In this document: positions 1 to 9,229 of the stretch, in pieces | Position numbering within the stretch: position 1 is the first letter of the stretch | Layout of the letters: every line of letters starts with the position of its first letter | From: Branchinecta lynchi | Taxonomy: Eukaryota > Arthropoda > Branchiopoda > Anostraca > Branchinectidae | Assembly (NCBI GenBank): GCA_023053575.1 | Contig: JAKZAP010000008.1 | Span: 5,722,715-5,786,714, forward strand | DNA length: 64,000 nucleotides | Direction of reading: 5' to 3' | Made by a program: the position numbers and the translations under genes | Notes under the pieces: generated by a model | What the model saw: the letters and a program-made list of their open reading frames with translations, nothing else | Database searches by the model: none | Told to the model about the DNA's origin: nothing

Positions 1-1184
1 TCGAAATGTGTTGCCATGTAGGAGAAGAATTGTTTCGTGCCTGAGATCTTGGCTGGTACTGACGGTGACAAAAAAAAGAAGGTAGGTTTGTACCAAGCAG
101 AAGCTCAGATTGGATTGGGATTATTACGTTCAGGTTTTGATACGGACCCTACAAGGAAATGTCCCTTAGTAACAGTGTCACTGATGAAGTGCACGAAACC
201 TGGCGGGGAAATCCTCATCGTGTATTCGCACTTTAAGCCACAAGCATAGATTTAGTCGTTTGCACTGAATTTCAGGAGACTACATCAAAACTGTACATTA
301 TTTTGGTACAAATCACTGCGGAAAAAAGACAGACGCACTATTAGTGGTATCGGATACAGGTTAATATAATCTGCTAGGAAAGAATGCAGGTCAGGAAAAA
401 AGCTTTAAGTCTGAAAATTTCATCAGTAGCCGTTCACAAGAAGACGTTTATATTCAGGGGACGTTTTGGCTGGTGACATTTTTGGGGTCCTTTTTGGTTG
501 GGGACATTTCTGGTGCTGGACCTTTTGGGGAGATGTTTGTCCTGTGGGAAGTCCGGGAGTACAATTCTAAGAACAACCCACTGCAACCTGTCATGTTTTC
601 AAGAGTTTACCCTAGCAACCACTGAGATTGGCCTAAAGATTCTTGCGGCATAAAACTCGGACCAAAAGTGCAGGCAAATTATGGACAACTTTGACTACAT
701 ATGCTATATTGCCAACTTTCTGGATTTATAAACACAGATACGCTGTAAACGCATCCCATCTTTTGGGTGGTCGGTTGCATAATCCGTAAAGCCGTTTGGT
801 CTTCACCTGTCCGTATTTGTGTGGTTGCCCGACTCCAAGATTCTGAGATCCCGCTACGAAAAAGACATCAATGGAATCATGAATCCGGGATTTCGAACTC
901 ATACTGTAAACACCTAATTCTTAAAGGACTCCTCTTGCTTAGTCTGCTTTCTATATTATCCCCAGCTCCCTTGCGGAATTACAAGCTTCTGAAATCTCCG
1001 CCTCTTGCCATAGTTTTGTTTTGTACCTATGCTTATAACGGTTTTTCGGCCAAGCCGAGTTCTGCCGGTCGCGCAACATCAACTTCGTCAAAAACTTCAA
1101 GGTCCACCGACAACTCTTTCACGTATAAAGGATATGAGAAACTTTAAAGTGTTGGTTTTCACTCTGGAAGACATGATAGACCAT
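1..1184. other. Unassigned complex DNA, no recognised gene
   Basis: AT-rich single-copy-looking sequence. Two short plus-strand ORFs (37-249, 70 aa; 767-1147, 126 aa) have no recognisable domain, and their length is expected by chance. If kindlin intron 2 is very long, this block lies inside it. A small degenerate G/T-rich tandem at 457-549 is listed separately. Nothing else is supported. Confidence 0.5.
457..549 (+). repeat. Degenerate GGGGACRTTT tandem repeat
   Basis: About four diverged copies of a 22-26 bp unit built on GGGGACRTTTTTGG. Copies begin near 457, 471, 499 and 525. One strand is strongly G/T-rich. No longer array is attached and no gene overlaps it. Confidence 0.4.
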
Positions 1185-1296
1185 TAGGTCTATATTTTTT
1201 TTCAGACTTGTTTTGTTTTGCTTGCTTTTTTTTTCGCGTTAGTCAACGCGCTATCGGTTTTCAAATATTTTACGTCCAGCCGCCAGCGGTAAGGCA

Positions 1297-1677
1297 GGCC
1301 AACGAAAATACTGAAAAAAAAAAAATCAAATATTACGCCCCCCTTTTTCAGCGCAGACAGAACATTTCGAGGAAAAATGGCAAAATGCGGATGAAGATCA
1401 TCAAACGAGACAAGCCAGAACAAAGCGGAGAACCAATAAACAATCGAAAATGAAAATGGAAAAATTCAAAAAACTTCATTCAAAGTTATTTTAATTCTTC
1501 CAATTTTGGTTTTCATTTTCAGTTGTTGGTTGGCTCTCCGCTTTGTTTTGGCTTGTGTCGTATGATGATCTTCATCCACTTTTTACCATTTTTCCTCGAA
1601 ATATTCCGTCTGCGCTGAAGAAGGGAGGCGGATATCCTCCCAAAATATTCGCTTCATTTTTCAGAATTTCGTTGGCC
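1297..1677. mobile_element. Fold-back (palindromic) element, MITE-like
   Basis: Two arms of about 190 bp are inverted copies of each other, with the centre near 1480 and almost no loop. The left arm begins GGCCAACGAAA and the right arm ends TTTCGTTGGCC. The arms share GTCTGCGCTGAA/TTCAGCGCAGAC, ATGAAGATCATC/GATGATCTTCAT and AAAGCGGAGA/TCTCCGCTTT, with scattered mismatches and small indels. The same short peptide pattern (MFWLVS-DDLHP) can be read outward from both arms, which is a by-product of the palindrome and not a gene. Weaker similarity (GGTCTATA near 1187, TATAGGACC near 1733) suggests the original element was wider, about 1185-1741. No transposase is present, so a non-autonomous element is the likely reading. 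Family unknown. Confidence 0.7.
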
Positions 1678-1741
1678 TTTAAAAAAACAACATTTTCGTC
1701 TGTTTTTCTTTTGATTTCTTGTGCGACATCTATAGGACCAG

Positions 1742-2063
1742 AGACAGTTTACTAACACAAATCGTTGTTAGGAAAGAATGAGTAACCAAGAATGATCCGC
1801 AAAATTTGTACGTGTTTGTTTACTAAAACGGTCATGCAGAGCACTCTGTGGAATATCCATTAAGAAATTCCTCGACAAATTCCAGAGATTGGCTCTTAGC
1901 CCATAACAAAAAGTCAAGAGCATCGGAATGCTGAAACTAGTCTAAGTAGTAGTAGTAGTATAATAGTTCGAAACACAATCGAGGATACCATAAATAGCAC
2001 AGATTAAGAATCCAAAATAAACTACGGCTATTAAGTAAATAACAAACCCACTGGGAAAATTAA
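1742..2063. other. Unassigned spacer with short AGT microsatellite
   Basis: Spacer between the fold-back element and the interspersed repeat. It holds a short (AGT)n run near 1945-1962. No coding or RNA feature was recognised. Confidence 0.4.
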
Positions 2064-3135
2064 ACAAGACCAAAGGTTCCGATGGGATCCCAAAAATGTT
2101 AATGTTTGTAAGACTTCTTGATCCAGATATGAATCGAATCGAAATTACAAGTTACGATCGAAAAACAGTTCCCTCTTTGGTACACCATGAACCAATCCCC
2201 TCGCTTGGCTCACCCAAATGTCTAACCCTCGAGTACTCCTTTGCAGGTACACCCAATTCCTAACCCCTCGCGTGCACATGGGATTGGTTCACGAGTACCT
2301 GGGACCGGCTGACCCCACCCCCTCCCCAAACAACTTTAGTACACCCACAGAGCAACCCCTCACTTATCCAGTACATCTTTTTCCAGTGAGCAACCCCTCA
2401 CTTAACAAGTACACCTTTTTCAGTGAGCAACCCCTCATTCCTACTACATTTCCTACAATCACACTAGTCGATGTCGCAAACACTCTCGCTCTCTACACAT
2501 CGGGCAGAAGGACCGATTCTCCCAATCGGCCTAACCGTGTACCACCTCCTATCTCCCAGCGGTAAAATATCAGCACCCATACTAATTAATAATTTCAATT
2601 CCTCCCTACCGAAACCCGCTATAAAATAAACACATTCACGCCATGTCTCTTTCGCCTCGCCCCCTTCGACCTTCGGTTACGTCTGAATCAACACACGGCC
2701 ACGGCCACGTGCCACGTGCGCAGAGCTATAATCGTTTGAGAATAAAGGGGTAGACCGCTATAGCCGAAAACTGGTCGACAAGTTTTGTGTCCGGTTTTCA
2801 TCGGATTCCGGGTGAACTACTTGTCCGGCAACAAAATAACTTTTATATTCGGATTCTCCTTACCCCTTAATCAACTATCTCAATAGCTATTAAAAAAAAT
2901 TTTTTTTTGCCCCTTAATTTGAAACTCCCTCCCCCCCCCCTCTAAATATAGAGCTACAGAGCCCATCTACGAACCTGACCTTACCCTTGACCCAAAGAAT
3001 CCTCACACCAAGTTTCATCAAAATATCTCATTCCCTTCGAGATTTACCGGGCTTATAGACAGACGGACATTTTGAAATGTCATAGGTATCCCTCCACTTT
3101 AGGTATCCCTCCACTTACATTTTGGGATTCCAAAA
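2064..3135. mobile_element. Interspersed repeat, copy 1 (TGGGATCCCA-ended)
   Basis: It shares its left end (AAGACCAAAGGTT, then GATGGGATCCCAAAAAT at 2081-2097) and its last 200 bp or so with a second copy at 5622-6412. The shared right part includes GAGCCCATCTACGAAC, TCATCAAAATATCTCATTCC and AGACGGACA, then GGTATCCCTCCACTTA and TTTTGGGATTCC. TGGGATCCCA-like sequence at both ends suggests a short terminal inverted repeat and a non-autonomous DNA element. The copy differs from copy 2 by a middle stretch of about 500 bp (roughly 2150-2700) that holds a small minisatellite, a TATAAAATA and two CACGTG boxes (2706-2711, 2713-2718). A private 17-bp duplication (AGGTATCCCTCCACTTT) sits at 3084-3117. 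No coding capacity was seen. Confidence 0.65.
2350..2440. repeat. 38-bp minisatellite, about 2.4 copies
   Basis: Units start GAGCAACCCCTCA at 2350, 2388 and 2425 (38, 37 and a partial 16 bp). Each full unit continues into AGTACAYCTTTTTCCAGT. The minisatellite lies in the stretch that separates copy 1 of the interspersed repeat from copy 2. Confidence 0.75.
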
Positions 3136-4305
3136 ACACTCGTCGCCTATATGATTAGTATCCTACCGAAACTTCTGAAAATATACCCCCAAACGATGTC
3201 ACCTGGAGTAGGAATGGACGGAAAAATACAAGGAGAGGGGGTACGTGAGATAGGCCTACACATTTCAGCGCAAGTGCTTATTAACAGCACAATCTGCGTT
3301 GACCGTACGTCAGGAGGATCCCACACATCCACTTGCGGCATTTACAGCAACGGAGGGGACTGAACCGAAGATAACAAAAGCAGCCGTGAGTACCACAAAT
3401 CCCCCCTCCCCTTAGCATCAAGTAACCTTAGACGGAAAGACTCAGGGAGGAGACAGTAGTTGCGTTTTTTATCTCAGTTCTCGCTTCTCGTACAAAGTAC
3501 CGTTTTTGCTCTTCTCGCTTCCCCATTCTCGGTTTTGACAAAAACACTAATATTGCCACACGCTAAAACCTTCTGACACGGGGTTAAACATCCGCCCTTC
3601 ACTGACCAATCAGGAAGGACAACAGAAGATCATTTTAGTTGTATGGAAAAATTAAAAGAACCTGAACTTGAAGAAAAAAACTTGAACTTGAAGGAGAATC
3701 GAGAACTGACCATCGAAGCAATTCTTAATTCTGCAGAATCGCGAAGCTTTCCCCGTTCTAAATTCTGACCAAAACCGCAAAAAAAAAGGGAGAAATGGCT
3801 TCATCTCAATAGTCATAAAACGCGAAATAGAAGATTTGAGAGGAGGATCGCGAGGAAAACTGTGATCAAACCCGCAACTAGTGACGTCTGCAACAATCTA
3901 ATTATTTTTCAGCAAAGGTACTAGAACCTGCGGCAGGGAAAACTCAAGTAGGCTATCCGTCTTGACTTGGCGATAGGTCAAGCGAATTCAACAAATCCAC
4001 TTGACCTATCGATGGCAAGGAAGAGACTGACCGAAAATGTATGCTACTGATAGTACTGATATCATTAAAAATCTAATGACATAATCAGCCAACAAGAACA
4101 GAAACACCGGCCTACAGCAGGATGAAACGTACGGTAGAGTCATGTTATCAATCAATCAATCATCGTATTTATTCCTGAATACCTGTTTCACAACATGATA
4201 GATCAATGTTAGCTTGGACGGTTATTTAGCTGTGGAATATGCAGTTTTTGGTTCAATTGCACAAAAAAAACTGAAACCCCCTGTCAGACTTTGTAAAGAA
4301 GATCT
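3136..4305. other. Unassigned complex DNA
   Basis: No gene was recognised. A plus-strand ORF at 3151-3363 (70 aa) and a minus-strand ORF at 3147-3341 overlap each other and have no known domain. A short hairpin at 3966-4019 is listed separately. Confidence 0.45.
3966..4019. repeat. Short imperfect hairpin
   Basis: Left arm CTTGGCGATAGGTCAAG (3966-3982) pairs with the right arm at 4000-4019, which ends GATGGCAAG. There are 12 consecutive pairs (CGATAGGTCAAG/CTTGACCTATCG), a bulge, and a loop of about 17 nt. The size would suit a small transposon relic or a structured transcript. Nothing decides between them. Confidence 0.5.
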
Positions 4306-4600
4306 AAAGAAATAGAAAACCGTGATTTTCAGGGTATTTTATTGATCAGCTAATTATCCTCTAGGATGATGGGCGAGGGATAAATATAAATTCGGATATT
4401 TCGGTTGCACTTCCGGCAAACCGTCCTCAGCGAAAAAGGACGGTTTGCTAAAAAAGGAAGGTTTGCCTTTTTCGCTGAGGACGGTTTGTCCGAAGTGCAA
4501 CCGAAATATCCGAATTTATATTTATCCCTCGCACATCATCCTAGAGGGATAATTAGCTGATCAATAAAAAAAACCGAAAATCACGGTTTTCTATTTCTTT
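4306..4600. mobile_element. Near-perfect fold-back element (MITE)
   Basis: A 295-bp palindrome. The left end AAAGAAATAGAAAACCGTGA (4306-4325) is answered by TCACGGTTTTCTATTTCTTT at the right end (4581-4600). Both arms then share, inverted, TGATCAGCTAATTATCC, GATAAATATAAATTCGGATA, TTTCGGTTGCACTTC and GGACGGTTTGC, meeting near 4452. Only a few mismatches and small indels separate the arms, so this copy is much younger than the fold-back element at 1297-1677. It has no ORF. The flanks look alike (GACTTTGTAAAGAAGATCTA on the left, AACCTTATAAAGAGGATCTA on the right) but are not an exact target duplication. Confidence 0.85.
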
Positions 4601-5621
4601 CGTAATGAATGGTCAGCTTGGCTTCAAACCTTATAAAGAGGATCTACTTCGACTCAAAAACAGTTGTCAACTTCCGATGTCGAGATCGAAAGCGGAAAAC
4701 AACATAGAGACGGCCACTTACAATAACCTACCGAGCCTAAGTCGAGGTAGGTCATGCAAATATCTACTGAACCGAAGGTGGGGTTGATCTTGGTAAATGG
4801 CCGTCGAGACTGTTATTCCTATATCAACTGATTGAGGTATTTTAACAGTTGGAATTTTGTTGAGCTGTATGACGAGTTGTATGAATCAGTGGCTTTTGAG
4901 GACTCATAACAGATAGCCGAGAAGCCGTGACTCACCGCTGAAAAGTCCCAACTAGCCGCTAAGTAACCCTCCCTTTTATGCTGATAAAGATTTTCAGGCA
5001 GAGGACATACATTACAGACCTTTCCGAGAAAAATTATATCACGACAAGTGTGTGAAAATGGCACCGTCCAAAGTCGGATCATCCTCCCAAGCAACAAATC
5101 TACTGTATTATATGTATTTACGGGAGGGCGTGGGTGTGTGGAAGGTCACGCCGATTACTATAGAAGGCTCTCGCAACAGCACTATCACACAAATTTCGCA
5201 TGCGTATTCTTATCGGACTGTATGTGCACGTAGCTTTAGGTTTTACAAATATTCCCTATTCGCTGTGACTTTAGAACAAGAGCCTAATACACCTCCTGCA
5301 ACCCTCTAACGGATGAACTCTTCCCGCAATTATGAAGGAGCTTTGGCGAAATCCATTTTGAAATTGGCCTTTTAATTTTGGAAAGAACAGCCATAGTAGC
5401 CTATATGTTTTACCTGGTTGTAGAGAGACTGTTGTTTAGATAGCTATCCATTCCTGATCCATTGGCATGGGTTCGCTTCCTGTCCTTGTAATTGTGTTTC
5501 AAGTCATCTGATTCAAGCGGTTTTGCAAATGACAATTCTTCCGGATGCCTGATACCTACACAGAAAAGAAAATGAGTGTCATCAACACCGACTTTCTATG
5601 TTGGGCTAATAACATAATAAT
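4601..5621. other. Unassigned complex DNA
   Basis: Several short ORFs on both strands (4605-4787 plus, 4819-5097 minus, 5048-5309 plus) overlap without any recognisable domain or codon signal. No RNA gene or repeat was recognised apart from the flank similarity noted for the adjacent fold-back element. Confidence 0.45.
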
Positions 5622-6412
5622 GACAAGACCAAAGGTTTCGATGGGATCCCAAAAATCTAATATTTGATCCAGACAATTGCGAACGAACTACCATCCTTGT
5701 CCAGAAAAAAAAAGGCCAGAAACGAAATTCAGCGTATCACCTTATCCGCATAAAGAACATCTAATCAACTTCAAGTAAAAGTTCAACTTATAGAAAAAAA
5801 TCCGGTTTCAACCGGATTCCAAACGAACTGTATCTCCAGGTAAAAAAAAAGATTGTCATATACAGATTCAGCATGCCTTCTTACCCCTTAATCGAACATC
5901 TAATCAACTTAAAACAAAACTTTTACTTTGAAAAAACTTTCCGGTTTTGGCCGAATTCCGGGCGAACTACTTGCCCGGCGAGAAAATGGTTTTCACATCG
6001 TGTTCAGCACGTCTTTTTATCCCTAATCAAGCATCTAATCAACTTCAAATAAAACTTTTACTTTTAACAGACTTTCCGGTTTTGGCCGGAATCTGGGCTA
6101 ACTACTTGTCCTATGACAAAATGGTTTTCACCATCGTGTTCAGCATGTCTTTTTACCCCATAATCGACTATCACATTATATGTTTAAAAATATTTCATTT
6201 GCCCCTTAAATTAAACCCCCTCCCTCAACCCTAAATGTAGGGCTACAGAGCCCATCTACGAACTTGACCTTACTCTTGACCCAAACAATCCTCACACCAA
6301 TTTTCATCAAAATATCTCATTCCCTTCGAGAGTTATAGTGCTTACAGACGGACAGACGGACAACTTTTGTGATGTCATAGGTATCCCTCCACTTACGTTT
6401 TGGGATCCCAAT
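5622..6412. mobile_element. Interspersed repeat, copy 2 (TGGGATCCCA-ended)
   Basis: Second copy of the element at 2064-3135. It starts AAGACCAAAGGTTTCG, with TGGGATCCCA at 5642-5651, and ends CCTCCACTTACGTTTTGGGATCCCA, with TGGGATCCCA again at 6401-6410. The right 180 bp aligns closely with copy 1, including GGCTACAGAGCCCATCTACG and the CAGACGGACAGACGGACA stretch. Compared with copy 1 it lacks the 500-bp middle stretch but has an internal tandem expansion at 5758-6170. No ORF with a known domain is present. Confidence 0.7.
5758..6170. repeat. Internal 135-bp tandem, three units
   Basis: Units begin CATCTAATCAACTT at 5758, 5897 and 6032 (spacings 139 and 135). Each carries an AAAACTTTTACTTT-like run, a CCGGTTTTGGCCG-like segment, GGGCGAACTACTTG, and TTCAGCATGYCTTYTTACCCC. 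Copy 1 of the host element carries only about one such unit (near 2790-2880), so the number of units varies between copies. Confidence 0.7.
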
Positions 6413-7139
6413 AACACTATTACATTTTTAAAGCCAATATATAATAAGGAAACTGCAAACAGCACGCTCATTTCCTTCACTTACGGTTTAACCGTTCAGC
6501 TGTTTAATTCCTTATGAACAAAGTCGATTTACTATTTTTTTCACTTGCAAAAAAAAACGAAAAATCATGAAACAATTAGAGACGAAAGAAGAAGATGCAG
6601 ATGTTTACTTGGACAAGGTAAAGGCTTAGTATTGGTGATTTATGTTGGATTAAAACTGGAAAATTGCTGTATAAAGCAACCATGATGGCACAAGCTTTTC
6701 CCACTAGTTCGTTCAACCCTGAATATCGTAGGCCATACACAGCCTTGCCCCAGGAACAGCTCTTCCCTCGAGTTTCCCCTTACGCCTATAGAAGTCCAAA
6801 ACAAGCTCTGCGCGTTTACCACAGAAAAAGATTCGGTTTAACAATTCATGCTGATTCACGAAATTCCTCTGACAGGTCGATAATACGCCAACTGGTTGGA
6901 CGTACACTAAGCCACATCCAATTTACCAAAGCTTGCTGTGCCTTTATTGATCACGGTTACAAAAAAGGGCAATATTTGGGTTTTATGGGGTTAAGGATAA
7001 CTTAAATAGTTTGGAAGTTCTCTGCACTTTAAGCAGATTAAGTAGGACTATGCTGGGTAACCATCAAAGACAAAGGCCTGAGTTTCAATACACAGGTTAA
7101 TATACAGGGGGTAGAGCATCTAGAGAGGTAAAAACCCAC
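6413..7139. other. Presumed kindlin intron 2 (5' part)
   Basis: Follows the donor of the second kindlin exon (minus strand), so it should be intron if the gene is intact. A plus-strand ORF at 6664-7005 (113 aa, third codon onward rich in R, Y and P) has no recognised domain. A 20-codon plus-strand ORF at 6567-6629 contains a possible splice donor (GACAAG then GTAAAG at 6618). Neither is convincing as a gene. No kindlin F1 loop or F2 coding sequence was found on the minus strand down to position 1. Confidence 0.45.
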
Positions 7140-7373
7140 CTAATTCTTTGCAAAGAGTCACAACAGCATTGAATGTCTTCACAGAGCAGTCAATTCGACA
7201 GTCAATGCACCTTAAATCTGGCATCTGGATCCTCAGGGTTTTGTGCATGGGTGTAAACCAAAGAAGGACATCAGCTTGAACTCCATACTGATCCAGGGTT
7301 GATCTTGTTCGTGAGAGCCACATATTTTTCTCTGGCCACCACAATGCATGGTCTGACCAATCCATTGCCATTT
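7140..7373 (-). CDS. FERMT: Kindlin (fermitin) exon: end of F0 and start of F1 domain
   Basis: Kindlins are FERM-domain adaptors that bind integrin beta tails at the inner face of the plasma membrane and, with talin, activate integrins. This internal exon follows an acceptor (CGACAG, ending at 7374) and ends at a donor (G then GTGGGT at 7139). It is 234 bp, phase 1 at both ends. Joined to the upstream exon it gives residues 49-126. [13 protein letters not shown] (53-65), [11 protein letters not shown] (73-83) and [16 protein letters not shown] (88-103) are hallmark kindlin segments. The F1 domain begins about residue 95 and is cut after VVTLCKEL. The phrase [14 protein letters not shown] and FTPMHKTLR resemble arthropod kindlins more than vertebrate ones (from memory). 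There are no frameshifts or stops, so the exon looks functional. The next exon is not in the window. Confidence 0.9.
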
Positions 7374-7469
7374 CTGTCGAAAAAAGAAAAAACAATGTAT
7401 CCCCCAACGGCCACAACTCACAGCAAACATCACAAACTGAAATATGAATGTTTGGTATTAACGGATACC

Positions 7470-8057
7470 GGAGAAATCCGGGAATGGATGAATAAACAGG
7501 TAGACCAAACGTGGAAAAACCACGTGGATGTCAAGCCACGCGAAATTTAATACCCACGCGCAACGAGGCGCTGACAAAAAGGCTAATCGAAAGAAAAAAG
7601 ATGAAATCCCGGAAATCATCCAGGTTGTTACTGGAATTTCTTGGAAAACAAAATTTAAATTTAAGAAAAATTGAGTCTCCAATATGTACCAAATGCGGAG
7701 TAGATGAAGAGACAAATATCCACTTTGTTCAAGAGTGCCCAGCATGGACAGGGCAACGTCTGGAAGCTTACCACTCTCCGAATACTAGGAAGGAAGGTAG
7801 TGAGAGAAGCCAGATTAAAGGAACTGTCCAAGTACCTGGCTAGACAGGTTTTAATGTAAGAACGCGAGAAAAAGCGGTAAAATGAGTGATGTTTTTCATC
7901 AGCTGGTTTGATAGAGTGATGTTTTCATCAATTGTATTATAGAGCGATGTATCGCCATCGATTGTGAATTGGGGGATTGAGACAATGGGCCATTTGTGGC
8001 CTGAGTTTCGGCTGGAGTGTCTGGCCTACCCCACAGAATAAATATAAATAATATCAA
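7470..8057 (+). pseudogene. Non-LTR retrotransposon 3' remnant (RNase H tail and 3' UTR)
   Basis: A 5'-truncated, frameshifted relic antisense to the kindlin gene. Reading frames change at about 7545 and about 7755. Pieces in order are [14 protein letters not shown] (7479-7520), then KRLIERKKM...SSRLLLEFL (about 7575-7645), then PICTKCGVDEETNIHFVQEC (about 7680-7739), the C-x2-C...H-x4-C cluster that ends many non-LTR RNase H polyproteins. After a second shift comes TTLRILGRKVVREARLKEL, closing at a stop near 7859. The 3' UTR holds three short hairpins (7884-7969) and ends in an A-rich tail (AATAAATATAAATAAT) near 8035-8053. In an intact element the order RT, RNase H, tail is expected; RT is missing. 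Clade is not certain (I/Jockey-type tail by eye). Confidence 0.75.
7884..7969 (+). repeat. Three tandem small hairpins in retroelement 3' UTR
   Basis: Units of 30 and 28 bp begin GAGTGAT at 7884, GAGTGAT at 7914 and GAGCGAT at 7942. Each folds as a 5-bp stem: TGATG-CATCA, TGATG-CATCA and CGATG-CATCG. The outer pair changes from T-A to C-G on both sides in the third unit, which is a compensatory change. Confidence 0.6.
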
Positions 8058-8352
8058 CGGAAGCTCGAAACGGATTCCGAGGAGTACAGCATATCTGCCT
8101 GACTGGTACTGCCAAAGGACACTCCCAAACTGACCACAACATGCTTGATGCGTAGAGACACACCCCCAAAGAAAAGTTCACTCAAATTAGAGCAAGTTCC
8201 TTCCACGCTGGCTCACATCTGTATGACACCTGCAGCTACCAGAATGAAGTGTGAAACAGGAATCATGTACCTGTCCGTCTATTATAAAGCTGTTCCTCTA
8301 CCTACAACATTATTCATTACGGTCAGCGGAGTTACCATATTACAAGACTTAC

Positions 8353-8497
8353 CAAGGTCTTCCACCAACCGAAGCATGATTCCACCTATATGTACATCTC
8401 CCTTAACTCGCAAAGACCTCTCAAGCTGTAGATCAGTGACAAACACTTTCAATTCCCAAGAGCCATCCCCGAGAACTGTTCCATTTGTTGCCATCAT
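8353..8497 (-). CDS. FERMT: Kindlin (fermitin) first coding exon, N-terminal F0 domain
   Basis: First coding exon of the integrin co-activator kindlin. The start is the first of two adjacent ATGs (8497 and 8494); both have A at -3 and the second also has G at +4. It encodes residues 1-48 plus one base, ending at a consensus donor (GACCTTG then GTAAGT). DGSWELKVFVTD (11-22) and GDVHIGGIMLRLVED (33-47) are signature F0-domain text of all kindlins. The 29 bp upstream of the ATG are 5' UTR behind an acceptor (CTATTTCAG, ending 8527), so at least one further non-coding 5' exon lies at higher coordinates. The frame and phase agree with the downstream exon at 7373-7140. Confidence 0.92.
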
Positions 8498-8526
8498 TTT
8501 GAAGCAAACTTTCTGGAAGCAAACAC
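8498..8526 (-). other. 5' UTR part of kindlin first coding exon
   Basis: A TTTCAG acceptor ends at 8527 on the minus strand and is followed by 29 bp of leader before the ATG. An alternative acceptor (CTTCCAG) lies a few bases further in. This implies a spliced leader exon upstream, possibly in the CpG-rich patch near 9230-9430. Confidence 0.6.
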
Positions 8527-8529
8527 CTG

Positions 8530-9149
8530 AAATAGATTTGCTAATTACTGTCACTCAGTTAAGCTAGTCTACATGCACCAATTATTTGACCAATTCAAAA
8601 GAAGGAGAAGGCAAGGAGTGGTATGCCCTACATGGAGAGAGCTATCCTGGGTTGTCTTCTCAACTTCCCAGCTAATTTTAGGGGATCCAAGGGCCTCATC
8701 TATTTTTGTAAGCAGCAGTCCTAAAAACTGAAACTGAAGGAAAACACGAGTAAGGACTTTAACATGTTTCATATGTGACACAGGATACAGTGTAGCATAT
8801 CACTAAAACAGGAAGGGCAAGCACTAGATACTGCTTAATAACCAATATTCTAAAATGGCGTTGGCCTTCAAAGCCATTTTAACTTCTCAAAATAAGGTTT
8901 TAGGTGCAACTTAACACTCAGATTCAATCTAAACTAATACAGAAACCAAGACCAACTGGTTTTCCCATTCTTTGGCTACATAAAATATCCCTGCCACAAC
9001 AGTCAAGAGGTCTGGAAAGGAGTTGACTGAGGTGCGAGTGAAAACCCATAAATGACATTAGCAAAGACTGAAGACACTATATGAAATCCAAATCTTTGGG
9101 GAAAGAAGGTATACTAAAGAACTGAGAAAAAAGAGTAGATAAGTATTAT
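8530..9149 (-). other. Presumed kindlin 5' intron
   Basis: AT-rich sequence between the acceptor of the first coding exon and the CpG-rich patch. No coding or repeat feature was recognised; ORFs here lack any domain. Confidence 0.4.
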
Positions 9150-9229
9150 TGGTACTGCACTTCCTTAACCAAGAACAAATAAAAGCAAGAACTGCTGTCT
9201 CCCTATCTCTGATATACAACCCAGCTGAG

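Larger units (their letters stand above)
7374..8352 (-). other. Kindlin intron 1
   Basis: A 979-bp phase-1 intron on the minus strand with donor GTAAGT (8352-8347) and acceptor TTTTTTCGACAG (ending 7374). Splicing joins ...GAC CTT G with AA ATG GCA, giving [13 protein letters not shown], which matches the spacing of kindlins. More than half of the intron is an old plus-strand non-LTR retrotransposon remnant (about 7470-8057). Confidence 0.85.

Noticed and set aside
1202..1755. Two related ORFs (minus 1202-1423, plus 1543-1755) as a gene pair
   Set aside because: They are the two arms of the fold-back element read outward.
4819..5097. 92-aa minus-strand ORF as the next kindlin exon
   Set aside because: The sequence does not resemble any part of the kindlin F1 loop, F2, PH or F3.
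6567..6629. 20-codon ORF with an embedded splice donor as a first exon
   Set aside because: No downstream exon was identified, and the donor match alone is weak.
6664..7005. 113-aa plus-strand ORF as a gene
   Set aside because: No recognisable domain, no partner exons, and a length compatible with chance; kept only as a remark in the intron entry.
8145..8567. 140-aa plus-strand ORF
   Set aside because: It lies antisense to the kindlin first coding exon; no domain was recognised.
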